Shown here: positions 12,471 through 25,400 of the stretch, piece after piece
Numbering within the stretch: the stretch's first letter is position 1
How the letters are laid out: the number at the start of each line of letters is the position of its first letter
Position numbers and translations under genes: made by a program
Source: Toxorhynchites rutilus septentrionalis
Taxonomy: Eukaryota > Arthropoda > Insecta > Diptera > Culicidae
Direction of reading: 5' to 3'
Length of the DNA: 64,000 nucleotides
Assembly (NCBI RefSeq): GCF_029784135.1
Contig: NC_073746.1
Span: forward strand, 167,630,825-167,694,824
Notes under the pieces: model-generated
What the model saw: the letters and a program-made list of their open reading frames with translations, nothing else
The model's database searches: none
What the model was told of the DNA's origin: nothing

Positions 12471-14400
12471 GATTAACTAACGACGCGCACAAATGGATAG
12501 TGCTTATTGTAACTAGCGTGAGCATTGCTGATTGCATACTTGCTGGCGAATTAGTAGGGAGCGATGAATGAATGTTTTTTTATGTTCGTTCTAATAAAAA
12601 TCTTTCGATGGATTAATTGAAGAATGACATTTCAATGAACTGAATAAAACCTATGTGTGATAAAATATAAATAAACTTTAAATTTGGAACTTTTATGTTG
12701 GTTGCTTCGTGAAATTTCATATCAATGACCGATATTATTGTCCAATTGAAATTCGCATTGAGGCATGTAGCATCGTGTTCCGTTGGGTTTAGAGCGAAAA
12801 TGCCATTTCCATTTCAAATATATTTTCTCTATAATAAAACAAAACTTTTTTTCTGGTGAGAAAACTTGATAATTGTATTCGATAATGATAATTATCTTAT
12901 ATTACATTGATGAGTTTTTTCTTTATTTCATCCATACATAACACAGGAGCCATCTCGTCCAGAGCCACAGAGCGCGGCTTTCATCATATCTCATTCCACT
13001 TGGGCATCTCCTATCGTGATACGCACCATCAAATGACTAATCACCATCTTTCTATCATTATCACTCGGTTATGGACATTGGTGGAGTGAACCAAGAATAC
13101 CTAACAACCAGACAAAACGGCCCTTTTCAGGGCCACCAAGAGATTAACAATGTAATTCTTCAAACATATCCAAAATCAGCATGTAACAGATAACCCAACG
13201 GAATCCTACGTCAACTATGCGGTCGTGTCTCGGACACAACCCTCCTGTGACTTTTTGTCTCTATTTCATGCGCTTCCGGGCACGGAGGTGACAAGTTCTT
13301 GATAGAGGTTGGATCTGGTTAACAAGCTGACCAGTCCAGAATATGAAGACCCTATTCATTAAACCATGCCATAACCTTCCGGATTTTATGAATTGATGCC
13401 AAATTTCCCAATTATCACGGTGTTTTTTTATGTAAGAACAGCAGTAAATGGTTCTGAAGTACTTCTTTGCACTTCGGACTGTTCATTCGTGTTGATGGTA
13501 AGCTACCTCAACCAGGCCTTTTTGAGAAAATTTTCCCCAAACCATAAAAATTCCATCTCCAAAGCTACGGGTCCAAAAACTAATGTAGATCCCATGGTTT
13601 TCACTATTTCAGAAAACCTCTCTGATAAATAGAAATTCAACTTGAATATAATTTCTTCATACTGAAAGGACTTACGGAGCGTGTCATGCAATTTTTCAAC
13701 TCTTAACTTTGCAGGCGGCAGTATGATGGTTTGAGAAAAATATTTTCAAAAAGGCCTGGTTCAGATAGTTTTTCACCAACAAGAATGTACAGTCAGAAGT
13801 GCAACGAAGTACTTCAGTATCCTTTACTTCTGTTTTTGCATCAAAAACACTGTGATTATTGGGAAATTTGGCATCAATTCATAAAATCCGGAAGGTTATG
13901 GCATGGTTTAATGAATAGGGTCTTCATATTCTGGACTGGTCAGCTTGTTAATCAGATCAAACCTCTATCAAGAACTTATGAGGAGTGATTGTACGAATAG
14001 TAGATGCATCTTACAAATAGCATGGGTGATTTGAAAAGCATAAACGAGCAGTATCCTCTGCGTAGAACAAGATACAACTACAAAATGGCGCAGCTTGGTT
14101 GACACCACCCCGAATGGGTTATTTGAACTGCTTGAAAACTAAAGATGACTCACGAATGAGAAACTTGTTGTAATTCATGTAAAATTGACGTTAATTTTGT
14201 AAAGGAGTGAGAGATTTTCCATCTGGTTCTATAGTTATGAAACACTGGAATTTTAGTTTTTTTTAATGTTTCGCGCCTGGACACAACAATAAAGTTCGAA
14301 TGGCTAGTCTTATAAATGAAGATAGTTATTATCTCCTACCCCATATACTTCAATTTAACCGACTTCTTACATATCTCTGGAAACGCAACTCGCTTACCTC

Positions 14401-14985
14401 TCGCTTGAAAATATGCTTCATCAATGTGAGTGGATGGCACAATTAATCAAACTTTTAAGCTCATTTAATGGAATTTATGAGGATGTCAAAAAATGTGCTA
14501 AATATTCATTTTGGGTGTAGGTTACTTTGATCAGGCAGTACTTCTACGCGAAAGATAAAAAAAATAAGAATGCTAAATAATTCCAAAATGATTTGTACTA
14601 CTACTTGACAAATTACGGGTTATCGTTCAAAGGATATGTCATCATCATGTCAACATTTCCTTTAATTTTTCCTTACTTCGCGAGAATAGAGAAAAACCAC
14701 AGAGAGCCAAATCAGATGAATACGGCGAATAATTTAGGACCCAGACACATTTCCAAGCAAAAAATGGCGCACGATGAGTGACTTGTGAATAGATGAATTA
14801 TCGCGTTCAAGAGCCCAGCTTGCTGGATTGTGATATTCGACACAACTCTGTTATCCAGTAACTGTATCATTTAGTTGATACCCTCGTTGCTAAAATATAG
14901 TTTGGGTCCTGGAACATAATTGACATATTGTCTATGTCAGCCTTATCCATTGCATTCGAATAGTAAAATTATCAACGGAATAGTA
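14401..14985. other. Unassigned DNA
   Basis: No coding or repeat structure was recognised between the foldback and the LINE. Confidence 0.3.
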
Positions 14986-14999
14986 TATCAAAAAAAGTG

Positions 15000-16560
15000 C
15001 TTCCAAATAGTTGACAAACTTTAGTTTATGATACGGTAATTATTCAGGATCAAATTGACAGTGCTGTAAGGAACGTGCCTCCAGAAGCGATGTGTTTGAG
15101 TATTAGCGAGTATGATGAGGAAGATGTTCTCGACGTCATAAGGAAATTGAAGTCGTCTACCACACCTAGGCCGGATGGGATTCCTTCTATTGTTCAAATT
15201 GAATGTGCAACGTCGATCTGTGGGCCGTTCAGATCCATTTACAACAAGTCGCTTTCGCAAGCAGTGTTCCCGGCGTTTCTAGCACCATGCTAGAAAAAAT
15301 CCATTATGTTCCCGGCGTTCAAGAAGGGCAACAAGAGTGATATAATGAATTACCGCGGGGTGACTCCACTATGTACAGGATCCAAATTATTTGAAGTCCT
15401 AATAAGCAATGAAATGTTTCGAATTGCAAAATCATATATCTCCCAAGACCAACATGGTTTCTACCCGAGGAAGTCTACAGCTACAAACTTAGTACAATTT
15501 ACCCCATTGTGCTTAAAATCCATGGAACAGAGGGCAAGTCGATGTGGTGTACACGGATCCAAAATCTGTGAACCATAAAATCCTTTTGTCAAAACTTGAC
15601 AAACCGTCAGCTTAACGTTAAGTTAGGTATTACTGAATCTGAACCGTTTTCTAACCACTCCGGTGTCCCACAAAGTAGCAATCTTGGGCCTTTATTGTTC
15701 TCCTTGTTCTTCAATGATGTTTGCTATGCCGTGCCCCAGGGATTTCGAATCGTATATCCCGATTACTTCAAAATATATTGCCACGTGAAGTCTATCGATG
15801 ACTGCAGTATGTTGCAAACAATCATAGACATTTTTGCGAGTTAGTGCAGGCGAAACTATCTGATCATAAACGTAAAGAAGTGCACAATCATCTCGTTCAC
15901 TAGGAAGAAAACCTCTATCATCTGGACCTACCGCATAGGGAACAAGCCATTGGAAAGGACACGCGTTATGAAGGACCTCGGTGTAATACTGGACTCAGAG
16001 CTGAACTTCCGTGAACATTATGACTATGTCATCAACAAAGCCAACCGAAACTTAGGGTTCATCTTCCGGATGTCCGCCGAATTCCGTGACCCATACTGCT
16101 CAAGATCTCTGTATTTTAGTTTAGAAAAATACAGTCCACAACAGCGGCTGTAGTACAGTTATTAGTCCACATTGGAAACAGCGGTTGCAGTATGGAGCTC
16201 CTTTCGCAGGGTATGGATCGAAAAGATTGAGAGAATAGAATCGAAGTTTCTGAGGTACGCGTTGGGATTTATGCCTTGGAAAAATCCAAATGGGCTCCCA
16301 TCATATAAAAGCCGATGCTGTATGCTGGGGATGGATACACTGAAGAAGAGACGGAACATAATTAAAGCCACATTCGCCGGAAAACTTCTCCTTGTTGATA
16401 GATGCCCCATGTATTCTCGCTCAAATCAATATTAACATCGTACCACGACCATTCAGACAGCGAAGTTTCCTACGACTTCCACCACACCGAACAGATTACA
16501 GTGTGTGATTTTTAATTTTTTTTATTATTTCTTTGATTTCAATATGAGTTGTAAAGTTTT
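15000..16560 (+). pseudogene. 5'-truncated Jockey-type non-LTR retrotransposon, reverse transcriptase relic
   Basis: Plus-strand frames give reverse transcriptase blocks in order: RKLKSSTTPRPDGIPS (15140), FKKGNKSDIMNYRGVTPLC (15320), SQDQHGFYPRKST (15440), HSGVPQSSNLGPLLFSLFFN (15655), IVYPDYFKIY (15750), then LGVILDSELNFREHYDYVIN (15980) and WIEKIERIESKFLRYALGF (16210). The catalytic YADD is changed to YPDY, and the finger-palm segment carrying the first Asp is deleted near 15570. Several stops confirm it is dead. Confidence 0.88.
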
Positions 16561-17199
16561 CCGTGATCGAATTTCAAATATAGTTTAAGTATAGTATTCA
16601 TGTAGAGCTTGAACTCCGATGGATGAATTGTAAACAATAACAAACGATATATATCCAATGTGCCGTATTTCAAGAAAAGTTCGATAATTCTTTCAAAACC
16701 GTGTCGACTTTTGTATGTTTTTGTTTCTTCTATCATGAACATGAAAAAGAAATCCTACATTATTGTGAAATTTGTATTTTCTTGCGTATATTGAAATCCG
16801 AAAAACATGAAATTATACTGTTCTTTTACTAAATGAACTATGTTTTTACTGAAAACGACAAGAGTAGACAGAGCACGAAACGGCGACCAGAGTCGAGCAG
16901 ATGATTGGACAGTGCTACCGTTGGAGACTCTTTCAAGCAAACTGCGTAGAATCAGGCATCCATTAATCGTCCATTATCCATAAAGACTGCAATTGCAAGA
17001 TTTTGTTAATTAGTAGATTCGTAGGTTCGTAGTTGAGAAAAGCTTCCAGATACGAGTTTGACCGATCATCCGATCTCACGATCCTCCCGAAATAAGATAA
17101 TAGTAGCAAGTATGCACAACAATGTTATGAACATATCGGGAGCAATTTGCGAGAGGCGCGACTCGAAGGAATCAATCAGATCGCAGGTATTTTTGATAT
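16561..17199. other. Unassigned DNA right of the LINE
   Basis: Nothing recognisable; ORFs up to 67 codons look random. Confidence 0.3.
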
Positions 17200-17202
17200 A
17201 AT

Positions 17203-18930
17203 GGGCCTGATCACGAACATCACTTCACGGTGAAAACGAAGTGAATTGTATACAACGTTATTACGGCTGCCACCGTGTGTGTAGAATCCGGAAGAGTTCA
17301 TCCGTCGTGACAAGTTTGATGAACTCGGTGTTATTATGAATACCACGATACTGCCACGTCATGGGGGAAAACAAGTATTATTGTCACTTGTGTTTTAGAT
17401 GGTGAAAGCTAGTCACGCGGAATGGAGTAAGTTTAATTTCGGATGTATTTAGCTTTTTTGCTAACTTTTTGAATCTTGTCTTGCTTTTTAAGAAAGAAAA
17501 AATAAACAAACAGCAATTTACCCGCTTGGTGGCATTTTTAGAACGAAATCCTGGCGTATCCAGAGGACGTAAATTTGTTTATTTGGATTCGATGAATGAA
17601 TATAGCTTCCGTAGACCGATTGAAACATGGCGAAAGATCTAATTTCTATTGTCCTAATTGAATAGAAATGTTTTGTTTCTATTTTAAGGGTTAGACTAAC
17701 AGAAAGTTGCAACCCCATAAAATGACAATGGAGGCCACTGGCCCAAAACGATCATTATGATTGATTGTGTATAATATTGATTTGTTGGTATTTTGATTGT
17801 TGGTATGGTATTTATAATATATAATAACTGTAATGTTTTTCCAACATTGCAGAGCTGGTTTTTGTAATTCAAACATTCACAATTGGTCTACAAGAGCCGA
17901 ATCAGGACGATAGTTACATTATTCGACCATTGATCTTTTGTTTTTACGTAATAGATATTTTCAACGATATTGTTAGACATACTTTGAATGAAAGAATATT
18001 TAAGTTTAAAATGAGGAAAAAATGAATCTATCATTGCAAAGCTTTTAAATTAATAATTTTAAGATTATTCTCTAGTTTTTTTTTCCATAAATTTGATATC
18101 CGTCTTAAGAAAATCTGAATCATTTTCTGCTTTTGGCAAATTCCTTGAAACTCATCGAATGTTTCATATGAAAATTGTGCTTCTGACCGACGCTACTGAC
18201 CAGTTTTTGTTTAAATAATTATATCGAACCTCATGTCCCGTATATAAAATTACACGAGATGGATAAATTCGGATTCATTCTGAGATATAGAATATATAGA
18301 TATTATTATTCATCAAAATTGTAGAAATGGTTCTTAAAAAATGATTCTAACGTTGACCTATACTAAATACTCACTATCCTAACGAATAAGATAAAGCTGA
18401 GTACAAGAGTATGCGAGATATCGATTATAGTCATGCTTGATCTCTAGAGTAGTTTATAGAAAGAGGAAATAAAATTAAATTCCCATATGTTCAACAACTA
18501 CATTATTCAAGAGCAACCAAGTATTCCTCCTGATCTTTGAACCAGGGTTTGATTCAGCAAACTAACGCACCAAACAAATGAATCATGGGATGAGTCCGAA
18601 TAGTTGGGATTGAAATACTGAATCATCGAGGTATAATCGCAAACTTGTCATTCTAAACATACGCTTAATTAAATCGAATATTATCTCAAACACTGTATTG
18701 ATTTTACCTACATAACGTTCAAACGTGCGAAATTATGCAACCGACATAACGTTTAAACGCCCGAAATTATGCAACTGACATGTCTCTTATAAACGGGAAT
18801 GAACTCTTTTACCTCACGGAGTTTATTTTTACACGCAACTGTCCGTGACAATGAAGATAGACACAAAAAGATTAAGTGAAGTGTAAGTGACGTGAAAGCG
18901 TTTGTGACAGTGATGTTCGTGATTAGGCCC
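17203..18930. mobile_element. 1.73-kb noncoding DNA element, family GGGCCTGATCACG (copy 1)
   Basis: The ends are inverted repeats starting GGGCCTGATCACGAACATCA (left) and GGGCCTAATCACGAACATCA (right, reverse strand). AAT flanks both sides (17200-17202 and 18931-18933). No ORF resembles a transposase. Copy 2 at 24687-26445 is collinear and in the same orientation. Confidence 0.85.
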
Positions 18931-21275
18931 AATATTCACATTTGTGTGCCCTTAAAAACTCATTACCATCGTACCAGCGCAAATGCTCTAATACTTCTGC
19001 CGTCTATCTTTGAATTTGGATGACCTGCTTGCTTGCTAGTATAACTATTGACTATGGATTATATTGATTATGTTTGAAGAATTTCATGACTTTTGAGTCA
19101 TCCTGTACTTCAATGGAGCTGTTGCATGTCAAAATATAAATAAAAACAAAAATCGCTCTCCCGGCAGCCATTCGGCCGTAGTTTTGTGCGTTTCGAATTC
19201 AAGGAATTTCTAGTGAAATTTAGTTCATTTGACCTGATATTTTCGACAAATCAACAGTTTGGACGACTGTTCACATATTCTAGAAGAGGTGAACAGTTAT
19301 TTTATTCAATTTAAGCGGTTATTTCGCATATTTCGCATCTCGTTATTTGGGGGCAAAGTGGTTAGTGGAGGATTACTACTGACAATGTTCTGTATTCAAA
19401 AGCTGATATACCTTATCACCTCCTGCTCCTAAAGGGGTACCTCTTGTGGTTTTGGCCCAGGAAAAATATGCCACCTCAACCAAAACCAAGCCTAATTATG
19501 AAAAACGTTATGTGTTTCCTACTACATTTTTGTGCCTATGAGAAAATTTCAATTATGACTCTAGGTGAATAGACCTAGCTCATTTCATACATGTACCTCC
19601 TATTTCAATAATGATTTAAACGAATTTGGACAAGAAAACACGCATAAATCTATCGCTTCTAGCGTGATATGTGCGAGTGACCACTTTACCTCCCCACTAA
19701 AAAAAAATCGATTCAACCTTTTTTCTAATAATGAGAAATGTGCTATTTTCAATTTTCATAATAAAAACCGATTACTATCTTGAACTACATTAAGTTGAGC
19801 TACAATATTCTTCGAAGAACGGGAATTTTAGTGGTATGTGGACACAGGAAATGGGCATGTTCCTTAGGGTGACCACTTTCCCCCAGTTCTCCAGTGCTCG
19901 CAATAATGCATCTTCAAGTTTTGGACAGTTTTCTTTAAAATAAATTTTCACGATAATAGTTCGACATTTTCAACGCATAATAACTTTTTGAATGCATGTA
20001 CTCGGATTTTTTCACATAGTTTGTTCACAAGTTAGCCAAATAAAATATTATATATGATAAAACACCACGTTTCAGAGCCTACGAACGCAAATGTGCTCAC
20101 AAATGTCGAAGAAATCTACATTTCATGCATTTGAACCTAATATCTCTCTGACAATGATACCAACCACTGTTAGAAAGTATACCTACCCAGGTTTCCATTC
20201 TATTTTCTGTAAATATGTAGTATTTAATAACATTTAAAATGTTTGATCCTGTTTCAAAATTTGTGTCTACGTTTATTAATATAATTTATCAACTCAGTTA
20301 TTCGGAACCTCCAAACATGAACTCTGCCTTTCAGGTAAACTAATGCTAGTCATGGTGCGGGTTTCGAAACCCTAGCACACATATCTTAGTACAGAAATCT
20401 GATATAAATAGTTATATTTACACGTTTTTTTCCTATCTCTGATCAGTTTTACATGGTATCCCTCACAATTCTAGAATATCCACTCTTTTGGATACATTTA
20501 GCAGATCATATGCGTCCATAAATAGAATAATTTGACCAAAATAATTCACCGTACATGTTCGTGAAACGGTTGTAGAATGTTTTTCTCTGATATATTTATA
20601 CAAGAATGCAATGGAGGTGAAAGCGTTGGACTGTTCACCTTTTCTCGTTCATAGTTCTACTATGGAGCATTATTATCGATCAGTTGATTCACCTCCAAGC
20701 AACATGTCTAGCCTAACGAATGGTATTAATGAGAGATAGAAAGAACATTAATCGTAAGCTAATCTACTCAGCCAGAAACGATCAATAAAACTTTGCTCAT
20801 TTCGATAAGCCGCTAACACTTAACATTACGGATTCGGAGTCTTACATTTATATTTACAAGAAAAACAAAAATCAAAAACTCCCTATTCTTTGCTCTGTTT
20901 GTTATTGTTAATTTAAATCTCCTCACCTCACCTTTGCGACTGTAGAGTGTTTTTTTTCTTTTGCTCTATTTGATTGGATGACTAAAAATCTATCGACACT
21001 CACTTCAGTCACGCATTGCTCTCATTGAGAATGATGAATTAGATGAACACTCTAGAAAATTATTTGAATTAAATCTTTATATGGACAAACTCTTAACATT
21101 ACAAATGCTTAGCTGGCAGGAAATGAAAGTTAGTTCGAATACTTTGAATAATGGAATTGGTAAAATCCTCGGAGCTGAAAATCTATTGTAAATAAACACG
21201 TGAGAAATAATAAACGGTATGAAAAATTTCTAAAGGAATTTGAGAAAAACACGTTTAGCATCTGCCCAATATAGA
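18931..21275. other. Intergenic region downstream of the RPRD2-like gene
   Basis: AT-rich DNA with no recognised gene or terminal repeats. Short ORFs are not protein-like. Confidence 0.4.
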
Positions 21276-21281
21276 TTTATT
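21276..21281 (-). promoter_or_regulatory. Candidate poly(A) signal of the RPRD2-like gene
   Basis: TTTATT on the plus strand reads AATAAA on the minus strand, about 170 nt downstream of the stop codon at 21453. Position and motif fit a cleavage signal; no transcript evidence is available here. Confidence 0.45.
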
Positions 21282-21452
21282 TCAAACGTTTGATTGCATT
21301 CATGTTACAGGTTGGGGATATAGTCAAAACATTGTTAATAGTGTGTACATCTAATCCATCATTTGTTCGCATCCCATTCCATCGTCTCATTCATAACCAC
21401 CCAAATGAAAGCAGAAAAAAATCTAACGAAAATAAACAGAAAATAAAACAAT

Positions 21453-21949
21453 TTACCAATTTCCGCCTCTGTTATTATTATTATGATGGCCTCCTCCACG
21501 AAATTTGTTGTTGCCACCGCGGAAATTACCCCGTATACCTCCGCCGCCACCACCACGACCACCGCCTCCAATACCACCCCGGAAATAGGGGAAGTTATGC
21601 CGCGGACCGCCGCCGAGGCCACCTCCAACTCCACCACGAGCACCCCAATTGTTGTTTCTAAAGTTATTGTTCTTGTTGTTACCAAACGGTGAGCCTACGA
21701 AAGGCGGACGATTAGGCGAATTGAACTGATTACCGCCACCGCCGCCCATGGGTCCCATTGGCCCTCCCCCGTTCGGTCCCATTTGATTGTTCCACATGTG
21801 AGGAGGCAGTGCTCCAGGTGGCAGTTGATTCATGCTGTTCAGCCCAGCAGCCAGATTGGGAAAGTCTCCAAAGTTCGCTAGATCAGGTATGTTAGGCATC
21901 GCAGGCCCGAAGTTATTCAGCTGAGGGGGCGGTAAGTCCCACGGTTTTC

Positions 21950-21980
<31 letters not shown>

Positions 21981-22441
21981 TTGTTGTTGGTGGTGGAAAG
22001 CAAACGACGGGGGAAAATCGGGATCAGGTAATAACGCTGGCCGCTGCTCTGGTATCGTATCAATGTGCGGCACGTTGGTGTCTTCCAGACTGGGTAGATC
22101 CGTCACTGGATCGTCAACATCTTCTCCCTCGAACGGCTCGTATGGGTCAGACGAATCCTGCAATATTTCTTGCGACGCTGAAAAAGAATTATTCGTCGTA
22201 TCGTCTGGACTAGCATCTGTGGGATGTTTTGTAGTTGAAGTTGTATCGAGATTTCCCACCACCATTACCACCGAAGAGGTTGACAGAGGAGAAGCAGAAG
22301 AAGGTTTGTCGGCGGAAGTACCGTTCTTACCTGATACCGATTCGGTTGGATATTCCGGTGCGTATTCCACATCCGAAAGGTCCATATCAACACTCTCATT
22401 ATTATCCGTCGGATCATCCAGGTCCAGCTGTTGCTCTTCGT
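21453..22441 (-). CDS. RPRD2-like exon 8: acidic, poly-Gln and RGG/GN-rich C-terminus
   Basis: The acceptor is TTTTTCCGTTTCAG at 22442. The exon opens with an acidic stretch (DEEQQLDLDDPTDN), passes a run of about 13 Gln written with mixed CAG/CAA codons (21951-21989), then a Pro/Met/Gly region and a tail of RGG, GGG and NNN repeats ending GGNW and TAA. Such tails in nuclear proteins usually bind RNA or form condensates (inference). The stop lies inside GGTAAA, which could also serve as a donor for an alternative isoform. Confidence 0.9.
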
Positions 22442-25400
22442 CTGAAACGGAAAAAGGATTTACTAACTCAGGTTCCATATCCGTTACATGCATTTTAAAT
22501 TCTCTCAGCTTAAGTTTAAGCTGTGGAACTTCACTAAATTTAGCAACTCTTTACAACTCTGATTCGAAGTCTCTAGCCCAGGTTTTATCAATTGGGTTAA
22601 CCCTATGAAAAAGTATATTATTTTTAAGGACTTTTTTCTGCCACCTCGATGCCTCGGTAGAACGGGTTACTCTCTCACATGTCGCTCGGCGAACTTCATT
22701 GAGAAAATCGATATTTCACTCTTCTTTATCGACGTGTAAATTATAACTTATAACTCGACCATTATTTGCTAGACTCCAAAGGCGTTTGCATCAATCGATT
22801 GGAATTAATTCTACGTGTCCAAAAACATTAATTTTATTAGAGAAAAAAAACCTTCAAATAATTCAGTGTCGACTCAAAATCAGAAAACAAATTCCCCGAT
22901 ATTCCCTGATTTTCCAGTAATTTTTCAGTAAAATTCCAGATGTAGACTAGTGATCAAACTCTTCAATAGTACTTTTACTGTAGTACCTATACATTTAGTT
23001 AGCTATAAGGGGGTAGTAAACTATGGAGACTTATATATTCAAGATTACGTTAAAAAATAATTGGTTGAAATCAGTCCACTAGAAAAACTTGTAGAACTCT
23101 CGCCAGTTTACAAGGTTTTGGCTGCAAAGGTGCAACAAACCGGTTGCGGCTATTCAGGGGACAGTCCAATAGACACCAATATATTTTTTATTTATTAAGT
23201 AATCGATATTTATTTGACATTTTCTTATGGATATTACACATATTTACTATTATATCAAGTGATACAGCTTATTGGTTTTCATCTTTAGTACAATAGCCTT
23301 CCTATAGCCTGATTCTTTTTTTTTTGTGCTTTAGCAATCGAGTAAATCTGTCCGTTTCCTATATGTCTGCGAGATAATCAGTCCGTTTGCTTTTACAACT
23401 TAATTTCAATACTGTTGGTTAGTTGGTATTGTTGGTTAGTTGATGATAAATATAAATACCGTAATATAATTATTATCAACTAGCTGACCCGACGAACTTC
23501 GTCCCGCCCAAAATTGATTTTTTGAATTGAATACTTTCAAACATCCACGTTTACTTACTAAGTGAACGTTAGTGAGTCCAGTCACTGAACTCTTCATTGA
23601 TTGATTACCTTCGACCCTTTACAATTTACTTTTACTATAAATTGTCTAGTACATACTTCTACAAAAATCGTCCTTATAATATAAAATTATTTTCAGACAC
23701 AATTCTCGTTCAAGATTCGTCAAGCATTTTGAAATAACATGTTTCTCCGTTGCATGAAATACATGTTTGATGCAGAGAATATTACAAAATGAAGACAGCT
23801 CAAATCGGACCATCCCTTCCTCGGGTTTATGGCACACCAACACATTTGGCCTTACATTTTCATTTATAGATATAAGATATGGAAATGCGTTATTTCGCCT
23901 GAAAATCCATTTCCACTTACGAACAAAGATCAATTTCGATAGCGCAAATATCGAATGGACTAACAACGCTTATTATGATGTAATTTTCGAACATGTGAGA
24001 ATTTAATTTTCCGAATTTTCCGATCTTCCTTCAGGATTTTTCGAACATTTTCCGATTTTTGATCTACAAGAAATGACGAATACAACAAAATACAGGAGGC
24101 TAAAATCGGACCATCCCTTCTTCGGGTTTTCCGCTTACCAACAGATTTTGCCTTACATTTTTATTTATATAGATAAGATAACTCGTCCCGCTCAAACCTT
24201 TGCACGGGAATGAGGCGGGACCATCATCTAGAATAATTACTTACATCTACTGTTTATATTTAATATACAGGGTGTTCAATAATTTCGAATACAACTTTTC
24301 ATCGAATGCACTGGGGTGCTCCCAGCTAATATCTCGTAAAGGTTCTCAAAAAAACATTGTCTCAATAAAAATTAACGCAGGAAAGCATATTTTGTATTTT
24401 CTTTTTTTTACATTTTTAAAGTGTATTCGAACTTATTGAACACCCTCAGAATTTCAATCAATAAGTTTAATTTTTTTTCAGAGATGTTTGTTTCCACAAA
24501 TTTCATGGCGACTAGTTCGTTGTGCTCTAATGTTCTAGTTCCACGAGACATATCCAGGATCATCCGGAGGAGCTTTTTTTTTGGAGTTTGACGAAGAACG
24601 ACGTTTTTCATTTCTGTACTGGGGTGTAAGGTCAAAATTTCGAAAACGAGATTTTGAGCGCTAAGCGCAAAATTTTGAGCGTTAATGGGCCTGATCACGA
24701 ATGTCACTTCACGGTGAAAACGAAGTGAATTGTATACAACGTTATTACGGCTGCCACCGTGTGTGTAGAATCCGGAAGAGTTCATCCGTCGTGACAACTT
24801 TGATGAACTCGGTGTTATTATGAATATCACGATACTGTCACGTCACGGGGAAAAACAAGTATATTTGTCACTTGTGTTTTAGATGGTGAAAGCTAGTCAC
24901 GCGGAATGGAGTAAGTTTAATTTTGGATTTATTTAGCTTTTTTGCTAACATTTTAAATCTTGTCTTGCTTTTCAAGAAAGAAAAGATAAAAAAAACAGCA
25001 GTTTACCTGCTCCGTGGAATTTTTAGTATGAGATCTTGACGAATCCAGAGGACGTAAATTTGTTTATTAGGATTCGATAAATGCACTATGGGATGTAATT
25101 GAGGACTAAAAATGTAGCTCCCGTAGACCTATTGAAATATGGCGAAAGGTCTAATTTCGATTGTCCTAATTGAATAGAAATTTTTTGTTTCTATTTTATG
25201 GATTAGACTAACAGAGAGTTGCAACCCCATAAAATGGCAATGATTGATTATGTATAATATTGATTTATTGATATTCTGAATATAAAACAATAACTGTAAT
25301 GTTCTTCCAACATTGCAGAGCTGGTGGTGGACAAGACCCGAATCAGGACGATAGTTACATCGAACAGGGCTATTGATATTTTGTTTTTACGTAATAGATA

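Larger units (their letters stand above)
11132..13289. mobile_element. Composite insertion in the foldback arm; LTR-like left part
   Basis: AAGTT occurs on both sides (11127-11131 and 13290-13294), and the opposite arm gives the empty site CATAAGTTCTTG. The first 640 bp look like an LTR: they begin TGTAAC, have TATAAAAGGAG near 11350 and two AATAAA motifs in a perfect 33-bp tandem repeat (11538-11603), and stop near ACA at 11768. No gag/pol is present. The rest (11780-13289) holds tandem blocks and a right end related to 44440-44515. Confidence 0.55.
10905..14400. mobile_element. Long foldback element, split by a 2.2-kb insertion
   Basis: The left arm 10905-11131 plus 13290-13530 is the reverse complement of the right arm 13735-14400, with many mismatches. 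Shared blocks include ATTATCTTCATTTATAAGAC, TTGTTCTACGCAGAGGATAC, AGATGCATCTACTATTCGTA and ACCAGTCCAGAATATGAAGA. The centre is near 13630. No transposase was recognised; short ORFs in the arms are frame fragments. Confidence 0.8.

Noticed and set aside
13503..13988. Opposed ORFs near the foldback centre
   Set aside because: The mirrored text simply reflects the inverted arms; no transposase motif was found.
22063..22608. 181-codon plus-strand ORF
   Set aside because: It is the antisense shadow of exon 8 of the RPRD2-like gene; its Ser-rich text comes from the acidic codons on the other strand.
24408..24830. 140-codon minus ORF
   Set aside because: It runs across the border of a MITE and the 1.76-kb element, so it cannot be one ancestral gene.
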